Below are positions 35,000-44,111 of a DNA stretch of 64,000 nucleotides, piece by piece. The translations under genes were made by a program, and so were the position numbers. The notes beneath the pieces are model-generated. The model was not told where the DNA came from. It made no database searches and was given only the letters and a program-made list of their open reading frames with translations. The stretch comes from Allobosea sp. (GTDB lineage: Bacteria; Pseudomonadota; Alphaproteobacteria; Rhizobiales; Beijerinckiaceae): the NCBI RefSeq assembly GCF_017308075.1, contig NZ_JAFKFX010000026.1, positions 1-64,000 on the forward strand, given 5' to 3'. How positions within the stretch are numbered: the first letter of the stretch is position 1; the number at the start of each line of letters is the position of its first letter.

Positions 35000-35099
35000 A
35001 TTTCGCCCGAATTCCGTTTGCCGCAGCTCAACGTCGCGCTTTTCGCAAGCCGGTAACGTTCCGGCAGCACTCGGCGAGCGAGCTGCCCGGAGACATCAG

Positions 35100-35837
35100 A
35101 TGAAAACCCTCAAGGCCTTCTCCGCCCTGCTGAACTATCCGAGCCGGGAGCTGGTGGCGGCGATTCCGGAGATCCGCTCGGTGCTGGCGGAAGAGGCTGT
35201 CGTCGATCCGGCGGCGCTGGAGCCGCTCCTGCGCATGCTGGAGGAGGCGGACCTCTACGATGCGCAGGAGCGCTATGTGATGCTCTTCGACAGGACGCGC
35301 TCCCTGTCGCTGCACCTGTTCGAGCATGTCCATGGCGAAAGCCGCGACCGCGGCCAGGCCATGGTCGACCTGAAAAGCGTCTACGAGGCGGCCGGCTTCA
35401 CCATCGAGGGCACGGAGCTGCCGGATTTCGTGCCGCTCTTCCTCGAATACTGCTCGCTGCTGCCGGCGCAGGAGGCGAGGGTGGTGCTGGCCGATCCGGC
35501 GCATGTCATGACGGTGCTCGGCGAGCGGCTGCGCAAGCGGGAAACGCCCTATGCCGTCGTCTTCGAGGCGCTGGTCGCGCTCGCGGCGACGAAGCCCGCG
35601 CCGGAGGTGTTCGAGGCGATCGTGCCCGAGACGGAGCAGGACCCGAACGACCTGGCTGCGCTGGATGCCGCCTGGGAGGAGGAGGAGGTCCGCTTCGGCC
35701 CCGGGGCAGGTGCCGATTGCGGCGTCGAGAACCTCGCCGCCAAGCTGCGCCAGGCCAAGCGGCCGGCCCCCGGACTCGGCGTCGCCACCGTGCGGCGGCC
35801 CAAGACCCGCTTCACCTATGCGTCACCCCGCGATTGA
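35100..35837 (+). CDS. narJ: Nitrate reductase molybdenum cofactor assembly chaperone
   Basis: A 245-residue NarJ/TorD-like chaperone that keeps NarGH competent for cofactor insertion and is not part of the final enzyme. Seen: MKTLKAFSALLNYPSRELVA, ERYVMLFDRTRSLSLHLFEH, VHGESRDRGQAM and LPDFVPLFLEYCSLLP, all NarJ hallmarks. ATG 35100 starts the conserved region; the frame runs far upstream in the narH shadow. Confidence 0.96.
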   Translation: MKTLKAFSALLNYPSRELVAAIPEIRSVLAEEAVVDPAALEPLLRMLEEADLYDAQERYVMLFDRTRSLSLHLFEHVHGESRDRGQAMVDLKSVYEAAGFTIEGTELPDFVPLFLEYCSLLPAQEARVVLADPAHVMTVLGERLRKRETPYAVVFEALVALAATKPAPEVFEAIVPETEQDPNDLAALDAAWEEEEVRFGPGAGADCGVENLAAKLRQAKRPAPGLGVATVRRPKTRFTYASPRD

Positions 35838-35849
35838 GGAGCAGCCGTC

Positions 35850-36590
35850 ATGAACGCGACGCTCAACCATATCTTGTTCGGCTGGTATCCCTATTTCGCC
35901 CTGACGGTCTTCCTGCTCGGGTCGCTGGTGCGTTTCGAGCGCGAGCAATACAGCTGGAAGGCGGATTCGAGCCAGCTCCTGCGCCGCAGACAGCTCGTCG
36001 CGGGCTCCGTCCTGTTCCATGTCGGTGTGCTCGTGATCTTCCTCGGCCATGCCGGCGGGCTGCTGACCCCGATCGCCGTCTTCGACGCGCTGGGCATCTC
36101 GCACGGCTTCAAGCAGGGGCTGGCGATCGTCGTTGGCGGGCTGGCTGGCCTGATGTGCTTCCTCGGCCTGAGCCTGCTGCTCCATCGCCGCCTGTTCGAT
36201 CCGCGGATCCGCAAGAACTCGTCCTTTTCGGACATTGCGGTGCTGCTGATGCTCTATGCCCAGCTCATCCTCGGCCTTCTCACCATTCCGCTGTCGCTCG
36301 GCCATATGGACGGGAACGAGATGGTCAAGTTCATGAACTGGGCCCAGGGGACGCTCACCCTGCAGCCGGGCGCCTCGACCTATGTCGCCGACGTGCACCC
36401 GATCTTCAAGGCGCATCTTCTGCTCGGCATGACGATCTTCCTCGTCTTCCCGTTCACCCGCCTGGTCCACATCTGGTCGGCGCCGGTCTGGTATCTCGGC
36501 CGGACGGGCTACCAGATCGTGCGTACCAAGAAGCGGCCCCTTGCCGGCCAGGGGGCTGTTCCCGCCCCGGTCCGCGCAACCCGCCGCTGA
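35850..36590 (+). CDS. narI: Respiratory nitrate reductase gamma subunit (cytochrome b)
   Basis: A 246-residue membrane subunit with five helices that oxidises quinol and holds two b haems. Opening HILFGWYPYFALTVFLLGSL; haem-ligand histidines are likely in LFHVGVLVIFLGHAGG and in AHLLLGMTIFLVFPFTRLVHIW. Starts 12 bp after narJ. Confidence 0.96.
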   Translation: MNATLNHILFGWYPYFALTVFLLGSLVRFEREQYSWKADSSQLLRRRQLVAGSVLFHVGVLVIFLGHAGGLLTPIAVFDALGISHGFKQGLAIVVGGLAGLMCFLGLSLLLHRRLFDPRIRKNSSFSDIAVLLMLYAQLILGLLTIPLSLGHMDGNEMVKFMNWAQGTLTLQPGASTYVADVHPIFKAHLLLGMTIFLVFPFTRLVHIWSAPVWYLGRTGYQIVRTKKRPLAGQGAVPAPVRATRR

Positions 36591-36635
36591 CCGACGTATC
36601 CGCCTCGGCACGCAACCCATCCCGGGATATCCGCC

Positions 36636-37469
36636 ATGTCGTCCTGCTCGGCCCAGCCAGTCACCACAGCCCCGAAGGCCCCGATCAAGGTCAACGGAGC
36701 CGTGATCTCTCGGGCGATGATCTCGCGCGAGGTCCAGAACCACCCGGCCTCGTCGCCTGCAGCCGCCTGGAAGGCCGCTGCCCTGGCGCTGGTCATCCGC
36801 GAGGCCCTGGGTCAGGAGGTCGTCCGGCTCGGTATCGAAGCCGAGCCGATGACGGATGGGGAAGGCCGGTGCGAGACCGAGGACGAGGCGCGGATGCGCG
36901 CCCTGGTCGAGCGCGACATCAGCGTGCCTGAGCCGACGGAGGAGGAGTGCCGGCGCTATTACGAGCGCAATGCCGGGCGCTTCCGCAGCTCCGATCTCTA
37001 TGAGGCGTCGCATATCCTGTTCGCGGCGCGGGGTGACGATGCCGAGGCCTACGAGCGCGCGCGGCGGCAGGCTGGCGCCGCCATCGCCGAACTGGCGGCG
37101 GCGCCCGGCCGCTTCGCCGAGCTGGCGCGCCGGCATTCCGCCTGCCCTTCCGCCGAGCTCGGCGGCAAACTCGGCCAGATCGGCCGCGGCCAGACGACGC
37201 CACTGTTCGAGAAGGCCCTGGCGGCGATGGAGCCGGGCACGATCGGTCACGAGCCGGTCGAGACGCCCTATGGCTTCCACATCATCCGGCTCGACAGGGC
37301 CATTGCGGGCCGCCTGCTGCCTTTCGAGCTCGTGCAGGAGCGGATCGCGGCCTATCTCGGCGAAGCGGTGCGGCAGCGGGCACAGGCGCAATATGTCGCG
37401 CGGCTGCTCGGCCGCGCCCGGATCGAGGGTATCGACCTGCCGTCGCCGGGCGAGCTCAACGTCCACTGA
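36636..37469 (+). CDS. Nar-cluster peptidyl-prolyl isomerase (parvulin/NifM-like)
   Basis: A 277-residue protein with an N-terminal SurA/NifM-like helical part and a PpiC domain (about residues 120-225): LYEASHILFAARGDDAEAYE, FAELARRHSACPSAELGGKL and PVETPYGFHIIRLD. No signal peptide, so it acts in the cytosol, as NifM does for nitrogenase. Parvulins of this kind commonly follow narGHJI and are thought to help the reductase fold. It lies 45 bp after narI. Confidence 0.9.
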   Translation: MSSCSAQPVTTAPKAPIKVNGAVISRAMISREVQNHPASSPAAAWKAAALALVIREALGQEVVRLGIEAEPMTDGEGRCETEDEARMRALVERDISVPEPTEEECRRYYERNAGRFRSSDLYEASHILFAARGDDAEAYERARRQAGAAIAELAAAPGRFAELARRHSACPSAELGGKLGQIGRGQTTPLFEKALAAMEPGTIGHEPVETPYGFHIIRLDRAIAGRLLPFELVQERIAAYLGEAVRQRAQAQYVARLLGRARIEGIDLPSPGELNVH

Positions 37470-37481
37470 GAGGCGATTGCC

Positions 37482-37793
37482 ATGCTGCTTGGAGACATCA
37501 TCTCCCGCCTCGACGACGAAGCCATGGCGATGCAGACGCTGGTGGGGCTGGGCGATCTCGTGCTGCTGGCCCGTGTCGAAACGGCCGCCTCGGCCGAGGG
37601 GCTCACGCCCGGCGGCTTCGCCGCCCGCGCCGTCAACCTCTTCTCCAGCCAGGCCTCCGACGAGGATTGGGTTTCCCTGATCGGCGTCATGGGCCGGACC
37701 ACCGATCCCGGCCAGGCCTGCCTGCGCAACATCCTGCACTTTGCCCTTCGTCCGCCGAAGGAAACGGTTCATGCCTGCGGCCACGGTCACTGA
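37482..37793 (+). CDS. Small Nar-cluster protein of unknown function
   Basis: A 103-residue product; the ATG at 37482 follows GAGAGGCGATTGCC. It contains MLLGDIISRLDDEAMAMQTL, GLTPGGFAARAVNLFSSQAS and GQACLRNILHFALRPP, ending in CGHGH. Similar small proteins occur after narI in several alpha- and betaproteobacteria, by my recollection. No domain known. The cysteine/histidine tail could bind metal. It overlaps the hemerythrin gene by 23 bases. Confidence 0.85.
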   Translation: MLLGDIISRLDDEAMAMQTLVGLGDLVLLARVETAASAEGLTPGGFAARAVNLFSSQASDEDWVSLIGVMGRTTDPGQACLRNILHFALRPPKETVHACGHGH

Positions 37794-38340
37794 GCTTTCC
37801 GCCGAGACCGATGTACTGGCCCCGGTCCGCAGCGAGTTGCTGGCGCGCCCGCTCGAGTTCATCGTCGCCGAGCATCATCGTCTGCGCGACCTGTGCCGGC
37901 TGCTCGACGGCATCGCCGAAGCGCCGGGCTCTGCGGCCATCCCCGCTGACGCGATCCTGCACTGCATCGAGCATGAGCTGCCACTGCACGTCCTCGACGA
38001 GGAGGAGGACTTGTTTCCGCTGCTCCGCCGGCGCGCCATGCCGCGGGACGGCGCGGAGCGGCTGCTCGGCCTGCTCTCGCGGGAGCACGCCGAGGACGAC
38101 CGGCTGGCCGGGATCATTGCGGGCGGGCTGCGGGCGCGGGGAACCGCTGATTGGGACGGAGCCGGTTTCCGTACCGCACTGGCCAGCTTCTCGCGCGGCC
38201 AGCGCCGCCATCTCACGGTGGAGAATGCGGTGCTGATTCCGCTGGCGGAGCTGCGCCTGACCGCGGGGGACCGCGACGGGCTGGGCCGGCGCATGGCGGC
38301 CCGGCGCGGCATCGTGCTCGGCGGGCGCAGCCATGGCTGA
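37771..38340 (+). CDS. Hemerythrin-like domain protein
   Basis: A 189-residue four-helix protein. Candidate di-iron ligands are spaced as in hemerythrins: FIVAEHHRLRDLC, HCIEHELPLHVLDEEEDLFP, SREHAEDDRL and RRHLTVENAVLIPLAEL (HxxxE). ATG 37771 begins the product; an in-frame start at 37741 lies deeper in the previous gene. By analogy with YtfE-type proteins it may bind oxygen or nitric oxide or protect Fe-S clusters, which suits nitrate respiration. Role inferred. Confidence 0.85.
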   Translation: MPAATVTELSAETDVLAPVRSELLARPLEFIVAEHHRLRDLCRLLDGIAEAPGSAAIPADAILHCIEHELPLHVLDEEEDLFPLLRRRAMPRDGAERLLGLLSREHAEDDRLAGIIAGGLRARGTADWDGAGFRTALASFSRGQRRHLTVENAVLIPLAELRLTAGDRDGLGRRMAARRGIVLGGRSHG

Positions 38341-39088
38341 GGTTTCGATCCAGGCGCTGTTCGACCGCAATGTCGACTGGGCGATCGCCAAGACGCGCCA
38401 GGAGCCCGGCTATTTCCGCCGTCTCTCCGCCCTGCAGGAACCGCGGTTCCTCTGGATCGGCTGCTCGGATTCGCGCGTGCCGGCCAACGAGATCGTCGGG
38501 CTCGATCCGGGTGAGCTCTTTGTCCATCGCAACATTGCGAACGTCATGCATACCGGCGACCTTAACCTGCTGTCGGTGATCGAGTTCGCGGTCGAGGCGC
38601 TGGGGGTGGAGGACATCATCGTCTGCGGCCATTACGGCTGTGGCGGCGTGCGCCGGGCTCTGGAACGGCAGACCGGGGCGCTGGTCGACCATTGGCTCGC
38701 ACCGGTCGTCGAGGTCTACGAACGCGAGCGGGCCCGCTTCGACGCCGGCGCCAGCGACGAGGCCCGGCTCAACCTGCTCTGCGAGCTCAATGTCGAGGCG
38801 CAGGTGGAGCGCGTCGCGCATACGCCGATCGTGCGGGCGGCCTGGACCGCCGGGCACACCCTGCGCATCCATGGCTGGATCTACGGCCTGAAGGACGGGC
38901 TGGTGCGCGATCTCGGCGTCAGCCGCGACGGGCCGGACAAGATGCAGGCCGAGCAGACGCCGCTCGACCCGGCCCCCGTCGACGACTGGTCGGAGCATAT
39001 CCATGCGAGTGCGCTGCGCCTGCTCGGCGGCAAGGCGGCCTGCGGCTGCGACGCAGCGGGCGGCCTGCGCAGCGAGGGCGTGCCGTGA
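38333..39088 (+). CDS. Beta-class carbonic anhydrase
   Basis: A 251-residue enzyme for CO2/bicarbonate conversion. Zinc ligands and dyad are visible: IGCSDSRVPANEIVG (Cys, Asp-Arg) and VCGHYGCGGVRRAL (His, Cys). Length is usual for the beta class; the C-terminal tail is extended, ending ACGCDAAGG. It overlaps the hemerythrin gene by 8 bases, so it belongs to the nar accessory operon. Its reason for being there is unknown. Confidence 0.94.
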   Translation: MAEVSIQALFDRNVDWAIAKTRQEPGYFRRLSALQEPRFLWIGCSDSRVPANEIVGLDPGELFVHRNIANVMHTGDLNLLSVIEFAVEALGVEDIIVCGHYGCGGVRRALERQTGALVDHWLAPVVEVYERERARFDAGASDEARLNLLCELNVEAQVERVAHTPIVRAAWTAGHTLRIHGWIYGLKDGLVRDLGVSRDGPDKMQAEQTPLDPAPVDDWSEHIHASALRLLGGKAACGCDAAGGLRSEGVP

Positions 39089-39137
39089 AGCGCCGCGCAC
39101 GCCGCGTCGCGAAGCAAGGATGACAGGAGGTCGAAAC

Positions 39138-39674
39138 GTGGATACCCGCTCCGAGGAATGCGGCATCTTGGTTCTCGTGCATGAGCGCGACGAGGCGCCG
39201 GACCCGGCCATCGCACAGGCGGTCGCGCGCCTCGAGGCCGGTGGCCTGAAGCCGCGCGGCCTGCTGCAACATGGCGTGCCCGGCTGCGGCAAGGCCTGCG
39301 CAACGCTCTATCTCGACGATATCGGCATGCAGCGGCAGGTCTGCATCTTCGAGGATCGCGGCCCTCAGGCGCGCGGCTGCCGGCTCGATACGGCGGGCCT
39401 GACCGTCGCTGCCGGGTGGCTGTGCGAGGCTGTCGAGGCGCGGCCGGACGTGCTGTTCGTCAACCGCTTCGGCAAGCACGAAGGCGAGGGCCGCGGCCTG
39501 CGCGAGGAGATCGGCATGGCGGTTGCCGCGGGCATCCCGACCGTCATCGCCGTCAACCGCCAGTATCTGCCGCAGTGGCGGGCTTTCGCGGGCGAGACCT
39601 TCGCCACGCTGCCGCTCGATGCCGGCGAGATCGCCGACTGGTGCCGCAAGGCCGTGGCCGGGGTCGAGGCCTGA
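39138..39674 (+). CDS. DUF2478 protein, probable Mo-related accessory
   Basis: A 178-residue protein. AGGAGG (39125-39130) sets the GTG start at 39138; an ATG at 39120 precedes that site. Family marks: IFEDRGPQARGCRLDTAGL, VLFVNRFGKHEGEGRGLREE and IPTVIAVNRQYLPQWRAFAG. DUF2478 genes often sit beside molybdenum transport or Mo-enzyme genes, and the fold resembles small P-loop NTPases, although no clear Walker A is seen. End of the nar cluster. Confidence 0.82.
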   Translation: MDTRSEECGILVLVHERDEAPDPAIAQAVARLEAGGLKPRGLLQHGVPGCGKACATLYLDDIGMQRQVCIFEDRGPQARGCRLDTAGLTVAAGWLCEAVEARPDVLFVNRFGKHEGEGRGLREEIGMAVAAGIPTVIAVNRQYLPQWRAFAGETFATLPLDAGEIADWCRKAVAGVEA

Positions 39675-39693
39675 CATCCAGGGCGTCCCCGTC

Positions 39694-40092
39694 TCATCCC
39701 TGCTTGCGAAAAGCTTCGCTGCCGCCGCTGGCCAGCGCGTCCCTGATACAGTCCGCCAGCGAACTATCCTCGAGCGGCTTTTCCAGTACGGCGCGGCAGC
39801 CGCACAACGTCGCCAGCCGACGGATTTCGGCGCTGGCCTTCGCCGTGATCAGGATGGCGGGCAACGCGATGGCGCTCTGCCGCAGGCGGCCGACCAGCGC
39901 CAGCCCGTCGAGCGTAGGCATGCAGTAGTCTATGACCATGCACGCGCGTGCCGGCAGTTCCTGTTCCGCGAGCAGCTCCTCGCCGTTGCGAAAGGCCCTG
40001 ACCTGGAAGCCTTCGAGCGCGAGGGAGAACGTCAGCGACTGCCGGACGGCATCGTCGTCATCGACGATGATCACGCATCCTTCGGGAGACAT
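39694..40092 (-). CDS. Single-domain response regulator (receiver only)
   Basis: A 132-residue CheY-like receiver. Acidic pocket VDDDD, phospho-acceptor aspartate in MVIDYCMPTLDG, threonine in ILITAKA and lysine in VLEKPLED. No output domain. ATG 40092 starts the fold; the open frame extends to 40143. It lies downstream of fixJ on the same strand with a 134-bp gap. It could act as a phosphate sink or modulator of FixL, as orphan receivers near fixLJ do in other rhizobia (inference). Confidence 0.9.
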   Translation of the reverse strand: MSPEGCVIIVDDDDAVRQSLTFSLALEGFQVRAFRNGEELLAEQELPARACMVIDYCMPTLDGLALVGRLRQSAIALPAILITAKASAEIRRLATLCGCRAVLEKPLEDSSLADCIRDALASGGSEAFRKQG

Positions 40093-40226
40093 GGCATGCC
40101 TTGCTCCGGGCGATCCGCGGCTCGGATCGCGCCGGGATGGCATGCCGACAGTCTGCGTCGGCCCGCCGCAGCGTCCAAGTCAGGAATACACCTTACGCGA
40201 GCCGTCCCCGACGACGCAGCACGATC

Positions 40227-40844
40227 TCAGGGGGCGTTGTCGCCGACCAGCAGGGCGAAGCGAACGAGCTCGGGCAGGCTCGCAGCCCGCATCTTGGTCA
40301 TGACATTGGCCCGGTAGATCTCGACCGTTCTGGGGCTGATGCCGAGTTCATGCGCGATCACCTTGTTGGCCTTGCCTTCGACGAGACGGTCGAGCACCTG
40401 CTTCTCGCGCTCGCTCAGCGATTTGAGGCGCACCAGGATGTCGATGCCCTGCGCCTCGCGCTGCGTCCTGCGCTGGTGCCGGTCGAGGGCCGCGCGCACC
40501 GCGGCGAGCAGCAGTTCGTCGTCGAAGGGCTTCTCGATGAAGTCGACAGCCCCCTCCTTCATCGCCTCGACGGCGAGCGACACATCCGCATGGCCGGTCA
40601 TCACGATCACCGGAAGGCTGAAGCCGCGCAGGGCGAGGCCGCGGAGGAATTCAATGCCGTCGATCCCCGGCATGCGCACATCGGTGATGATGCAGCCCGT
40701 CGGCGCCTCCCTGACGTTGTCGAGAAACTGGCTGGCGGATTCGTGCAGCCTGACTGGAAACCCGTCGGAAGCCAGCAGGAACGAGAGCGACTGCCGGACA
40801 GCCAGATCATCGTCGACAATATGGACGATGGCATCACCCTGCAT
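40227..40844 (-). CDS. fixJ: Two-component response regulator FixJ
   Basis: A 205-residue receiver plus LuxR-type helix-turn-helix. The receiver has [19 protein letters not shown], phospho-acceptor in [13 protein letters not shown] and VDFIEKPF. The output domain has [20 protein letters not shown] and [23 protein letters not shown] 40844 follows GAGGAG and overlaps the fixL stop by 11 bases; the longer frame to 41000 is a shadow. FixJ normally activates fixK and anaerobic genes under low oxygen. No fixK in the window. Confidence 0.95.
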   Translation of the reverse strand: MQGDAIVHIVDDDLAVRQSLSFLLASDGFPVRLHESASQFLDNVREAPTGCIITDVRMPGIDGIEFLRGLALRGFSLPVIVMTGHADVSLAVEAMKEGAVDFIEKPFDDELLLAAVRAALDRHQRRTQREAQGIDILVRLKSLSEREKQVLDRLVEGKANKVIAHELGISPRTVEIYRANVMTKMRAASLPELVRFALLVGDNAP

Positions 40845-42402
40845 GAGCCAGCTCCTCCGGGTCGACGGCGCGTAGTGAAAAGGTGAAGCAGGTTCCGCGT
40901 CCCCGCTCCGACACAGCCGAGATCTTTCCGCCATGCGCCTCGACGATGGTGCGGCAGATCGAGAGCCCGACGCCCATGCCATGCTGCTTGGTCGTGACAA
41001 AAGGCTGGAAAAGCTGGTCTATGATTTCGGGAGCCAGGCCCGTACCGGTATCGCGGACCGAGATCTCCAGCATCTCCTCGCTGACGCGTCGGGACTCGAC
41101 GATCAGTTCGCGCCGCTCCTCGCCATCCATCGCCTCGATCGCATTGCGGATCAGGTTCAGCAGCACTTGCTGGATCTGGATGCGGTCGGCCAGCGTAAAG
41201 GCCGCGCGGGGGTCGAGGAGATAGGCGATGTGCACCCCCCTTTCGCGGGCGCCGACCATGGCCAGCGCGCTGGCCTCCTCGATCAGCTTGGCGAGAGGCT
41301 CGATCCGGCGCTCGCTTTCGCCGCGCTGCACGAATTCGCGCAGATGCCGGATCACCTGGCCGGCGCGCAGCGCCTGATCGGCCGCTTTCGTGACGCCGTC
41401 CTCCAGCAGGCGGGCGGTTTCGCCTTCCATGCGCTGGAGAATCCGGCGGCACCCCTTCAGGTAGTTCGCGATGGCCGTCAGCGGCTGGTTGATCTCATGG
41501 GCCAGCGTCGATGCCATCTCGCCCAGCGCGGTGAAGCGCGACATGTGGACGAGCTCGGATTGCAGCTCCTGCAGGCGGGTTTCGGTCTTCTGGCGCTCGG
41601 TCAGGTCGCGGATGAAGCCGGTGAAGTAGCGCCGGCCGCCCGAATGCATCTCTCCGACGGCGAGCTCCATCGGAAAGGTCGAGCCGTCCTTGCGCTGGCC
41701 GACGACGATCCGCCCGATGCCGACGATCCTGCGCTCGCCGGTGGTGAGATAGCGCTTGATGTAGCTGTCGTGATGATGCCGGTAGGGGCTGGGCATCAAT
41801 ATCTTGACGTCTTCGCCGATGACTTCGCTGCGACCATAGCCGAACTGTCGGACCGCTGCCGCGCTGAAGGACTGGATCCGGCCGTCCTCGTCGATCACGA
41901 CGATGGCGTCGGGGATCGTCTCGAGGATGGAGCGCAGATGCGCCTCGCGGACCGTGTGGGCCTCCTCGGCCTGGAGCTGTTCGGAGATGTCGCGCAGGAC
42001 GAGCGCATAGCCGCGAGGGCAGCCGGGCTGCGCCTTCACGGTCGCGATCGAGAGTTGTGCGGTGAACGATGCCCCATCCCGGCGCCGGCAGATGCGCTGT
42101 GTCTCGCTCCCGCCGGTCACCTGCGCCGCGGCGAGCAGAGAGGCTGTCACGCCCGGCTCCGCAGCAACGAAAAGGCATGCGAGGTCGCTGCTCAGAATCT
42201 CGGCCCGGCTCCAGCCCGTGATCTGCTCGGCGCCGGTGTTCCAGCTGCCGATCCGGCCTGCCTCGTCGACGAAGGCCAGGCCGATTCCCGTCACCGCCTC
42301 GATGAGGACCGCTGCCAGTTTCGGAGATTCGATCTCACGGTGCAAAAGCAAGCTCTCCTGCCGGATTGCCGTCGATGCGTCATGATCGCCGAGAGCGGCC
42401 AT
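40834..42402 (-). CDS. fixL: Oxygen-sensing histidine kinase FixL
   Basis: A 522-residue soluble kinase. PAS 1 lies at about residues 25-140. PAS 2 at about 150-275 is the haem domain: [20 protein letters not shown] carries the proximal histidine, followed by [10 protein letters not shown] and [20 protein letters not shown]. The kinase part has the H-box [21 protein letters not shown]-box [14 protein letters not shown] and G-boxes ([19 protein letters not shown]). No membrane helices, unlike S. meliloti FixL and like Bradyrhizobium FixL. Oxygen on the haem switches the kinase off; it phosphorylates FixJ. Confidence 0.96.
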   Translation of the reverse strand: MAALGDHDASTAIRQESLLLHREIESPKLAAVLIEAVTGIGLAFVDEAGRIGSWNTGAEQITGWSRAEILSSDLACLFVAAEPGVTASLLAAAQVTGGSETQRICRRRDGASFTAQLSIATVKAQPGCPRGYALVLRDISEQLQAEEAHTVREAHLRSILETIPDAIVVIDEDGRIQSFSAAAVRQFGYGRSEVIGEDVKILMPSPYRHHHDSYIKRYLTTGERRIVGIGRIVVGQRKDGSTFPMELAVGEMHSGGRRYFTGFIRDLTERQKTETRLQELQSELVHMSRFTALGEMASTLAHEINQPLTAIANYLKGCRRILQRMEGETARLLEDGVTKAADQALRAGQVIRHLREFVQRGESERRIEPLAKLIEEASALAMVGARERGVHIAYLLDPRAAFTLADRIQIQQVLLNLIRNAIEAMDGEERRELIVESRRVSEEMLEISVRDTGTGLAPEIIDQLFQPFVTTKQHGMGVGLSICRTIVEAHGGKISAVSERGRGTCFTFSLRAVDPEELAHAG

Positions 42403-42615
42403 GCATCCACGCTAACCAGCGCGATGGCTCGAGTTGACCGCCTGCGTCGAAAAGACTCCTGATGGCGAGCGAATTCGATCTCGACCAAATTTACGGATGG
42501 GGTGAAACGCCAGCGTAAATTGTCAGGCTGGGGACGTCTCGTCCTTGTGCTGGGTCAAAGAATCCGGTGGTGGCTGCGCCTACCCTGCATCATCCCTCTT
42601 GCAAGGGAGCGCATC

Positions 42616-42939
42616 ATGCATCCACGGCTACAAGGGCAGAAGGCGGCGCGGCGATGGCCCCGGTTCGAAAGGGTGCGGCGCCAGGCGGGCTTGTTTCGCG
42701 AGATGATCGAGAGGGCGGGCGTCGATCCCGGAGCGGCGGCCAAGGACGATTTCGGCGGCACTTTTGCCATGGCCGCCCGCCTTTGCCTGTCCTGCCCTCA
42801 CGCCTGCGCGTGCCGCGACTGGCTCGATAGCGGTGCGCCCGGGCCGGCACCGGAGTTCTGCCGGAACGCCGCCTATCTGGCCCGGGTCCGTAGGCGGCCT
42901 GGGCCCGGAAGAGAAGGGATACTCGACGCGGACACCTGA
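42616..42939 (+). CDS. DUF6455-type small cysteine protein
   Basis: A 107-residue protein; AGGGAG stands 8 bases before ATG 42616. It has FREMIERAGVDPGAAAKDDF, then cysteines in LCLSCPHACACRDWL and APEFCRNAAYLARV, the pattern of the DUF6455 family (CxxC...C..WL...C.NA). Function unknown; relatives often lie near microaerobic genes. Divergent from fixL across about 213 bp, so possibly under shared oxygen control. Confidence 0.75.
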   Translation: MHPRLQGQKAARRWPRFERVRRQAGLFREMIERAGVDPGAAAKDDFGGTFAMAARLCLSCPHACACRDWLDSGAPGPAPEFCRNAAYLARVRRRPGPGREGILDADT

Positions 42940-43024
42940 GGGATGGCCGGTCCGTGGGTTTGACGCCCGCTCGCTATTACGCGCCTTAATCTTGGTCTTT
43001 CGCCTAGGAGTGAAAGTTTCATGT

Positions 43025-43144
43025 TGAGGGTTTGGAAACGACACGTAGCGTCAGCTCACCACCTCTAACGAATGTCGGCATCGGTGGTTGTGTGCCCCGC
43101 AACCAAATTCGGAAAACCCCGCAGGTTCGCCCTGCGGGGTTTTT
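43025..43144 (+). ncRNA. Candidate structured small RNA
   Basis: The 359-bp gap (42940-43298) holds no gene, but a structured segment ending in a strong terminator. ACCACC (43058-43063) can pair with GGTGGT (43083-43088), and GGTTG (43086-43090) with CAACC (43100-43104); these share bases and so exclude each other. TTGACG near 42960 and TATTACG may form a promoter. No known RNA family is recognised. Confidence 0.35.
43113..43144 (+). terminator. Rho-independent terminator
   Basis: Perfect 13-bp stem AAAACCCCGCAGG (43113-43125) / CCTGCGGGGTTTT (43131-43143), loop TTCGC, with T-run; the flanking A-run means it can work on both strands. The gene or RNA it ends is not certain: DUF6455 stops 173 bp before. 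Confidence 0.85.
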
Positions 43145-43298
43145 CGCGTGCGCTGCTGACAGCCTTTGTCGGGACGATGCAGGAAACCGTGCGCGTTCAG
43201 GCGCCGCGGCTGCCATAATGGCCTTGCCATGATCGACGGATCGGCACGATCCGGACCAGAGCGAGCGCTTCGCTCGAGCCATCGCAAGGGAGATCGAG

Positions 43299-44105
43299 AT
43301 GCCCGGCAAATCCAGCGGCAAGATCCGCATCGGCATTGGCGGCTGGGTGTTCGAGCCTTGGCGCGCCAGCTTCTATCCCGACGGCCTGCCGCAGAAGCGC
43401 GAGCTCGAATATGCCGGCAGCAAGCTGAGCTCGATCGAGGTCAATGGCACCTATTACGGCTCGCAGAAGCCGGAAAGCTTCGCCAAATGGCGGGCCGAGA
43501 CGCCTGATGGTTTCGTCTTCGCGCTGAAGGGCTCACGCTTCTGCACCAATCGGCGCGTCCTGGCCGAGGCCGGGCCGTCAGTGGAGAAGTTCGTGACCTC
43601 GGGCATTGCGGAGCTGAAGGAAAAGCTCGGCCCGATCAACTGGCAGTTCATGGCGACAAAGGCCTTCGATCCCGCCGATTTCGAGGCCTTCCTCAAGCTC
43701 CTGCCCAAGGAGGTCGACGGCATTGCCCTGCGCCATGCGGTCGAGGTCCGTCACCCGAGCTTCCGCTCGCCCGATTTTGTCGCCCTGCTCCGCGAATACG
43801 GTGTCGCCGTGATCAGCGCCGGCGATTCGGAGTATCCGGAGATCGCCGACGTCACCGCGCCTTTCGTCTACGCCCGCATCATGGGCACCAGCGAGGCCGA
43901 GCCGAAGGGCTATTCCGAGAAGCAGCTCGACCTCTGGGCCGAGCGTGCTCGCGCCTGGTCCGAAGGCGGCATGCCCGCCGATCGCGAAGCGCTGGCGCCG
44001 GCGGCGGAAAGGCGTCCGCGCGACGTCTTTCTTTATGTGATCAGCGGCGCCAAGATCCGCAATCCGGCGGCGGCGATGGCGCTGATCGCCCGCAGCCCTG
44101 GCTGA
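43299..44105 (+). CDS. DUF72 domain protein (YecE-like)
   Basis: A 268-residue TIM-barrel-like protein: IRIGIGGWVFEPWRASFYPD, SSIEVNGTYYGSQKPESFAK and EVRHPSFRSPDFVALLREYG are the DUF72 hallmarks. The enzyme activity of the family is not established. GGGAGATCGAG precedes ATG 43299. It is convergent with the YbaK gene. Confidence 0.92.
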   Translation: MPGKSSGKIRIGIGGWVFEPWRASFYPDGLPQKRELEYAGSKLSSIEVNGTYYGSQKPESFAKWRAETPDGFVFALKGSRFCTNRRVLAEAGPSVEKFVTSGIAELKEKLGPINWQFMATKAFDPADFEAFLKLLPKEVDGIALRHAVEVRHPSFRSPDFVALLREYGVAVISAGDSEYPEIADVTAPFVYARIMGTSEAEPKGYSEKQLDLWAERARAWSEGGMPADREALAPAAERRPRDVFLYVISGAKIRNPAAAMALIARSPG

Positions 44106-44111
44106 GCGGCC

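Noticed and set aside
29554..35070. Long open frames (888 and 899 codons) on the minus strand opposite narG and narH
   Set aside because: GC-rich shadows of narGH; no start signals and no recognisable domains.
40181..40200. Minus-strand GCGTAAGGTGTATTCC segment upstream of the orphan receiver as a FixJ site
   Set aside because: It resembles a FixJ-type element only loosely and I cannot recall the consensus well enough to support it.
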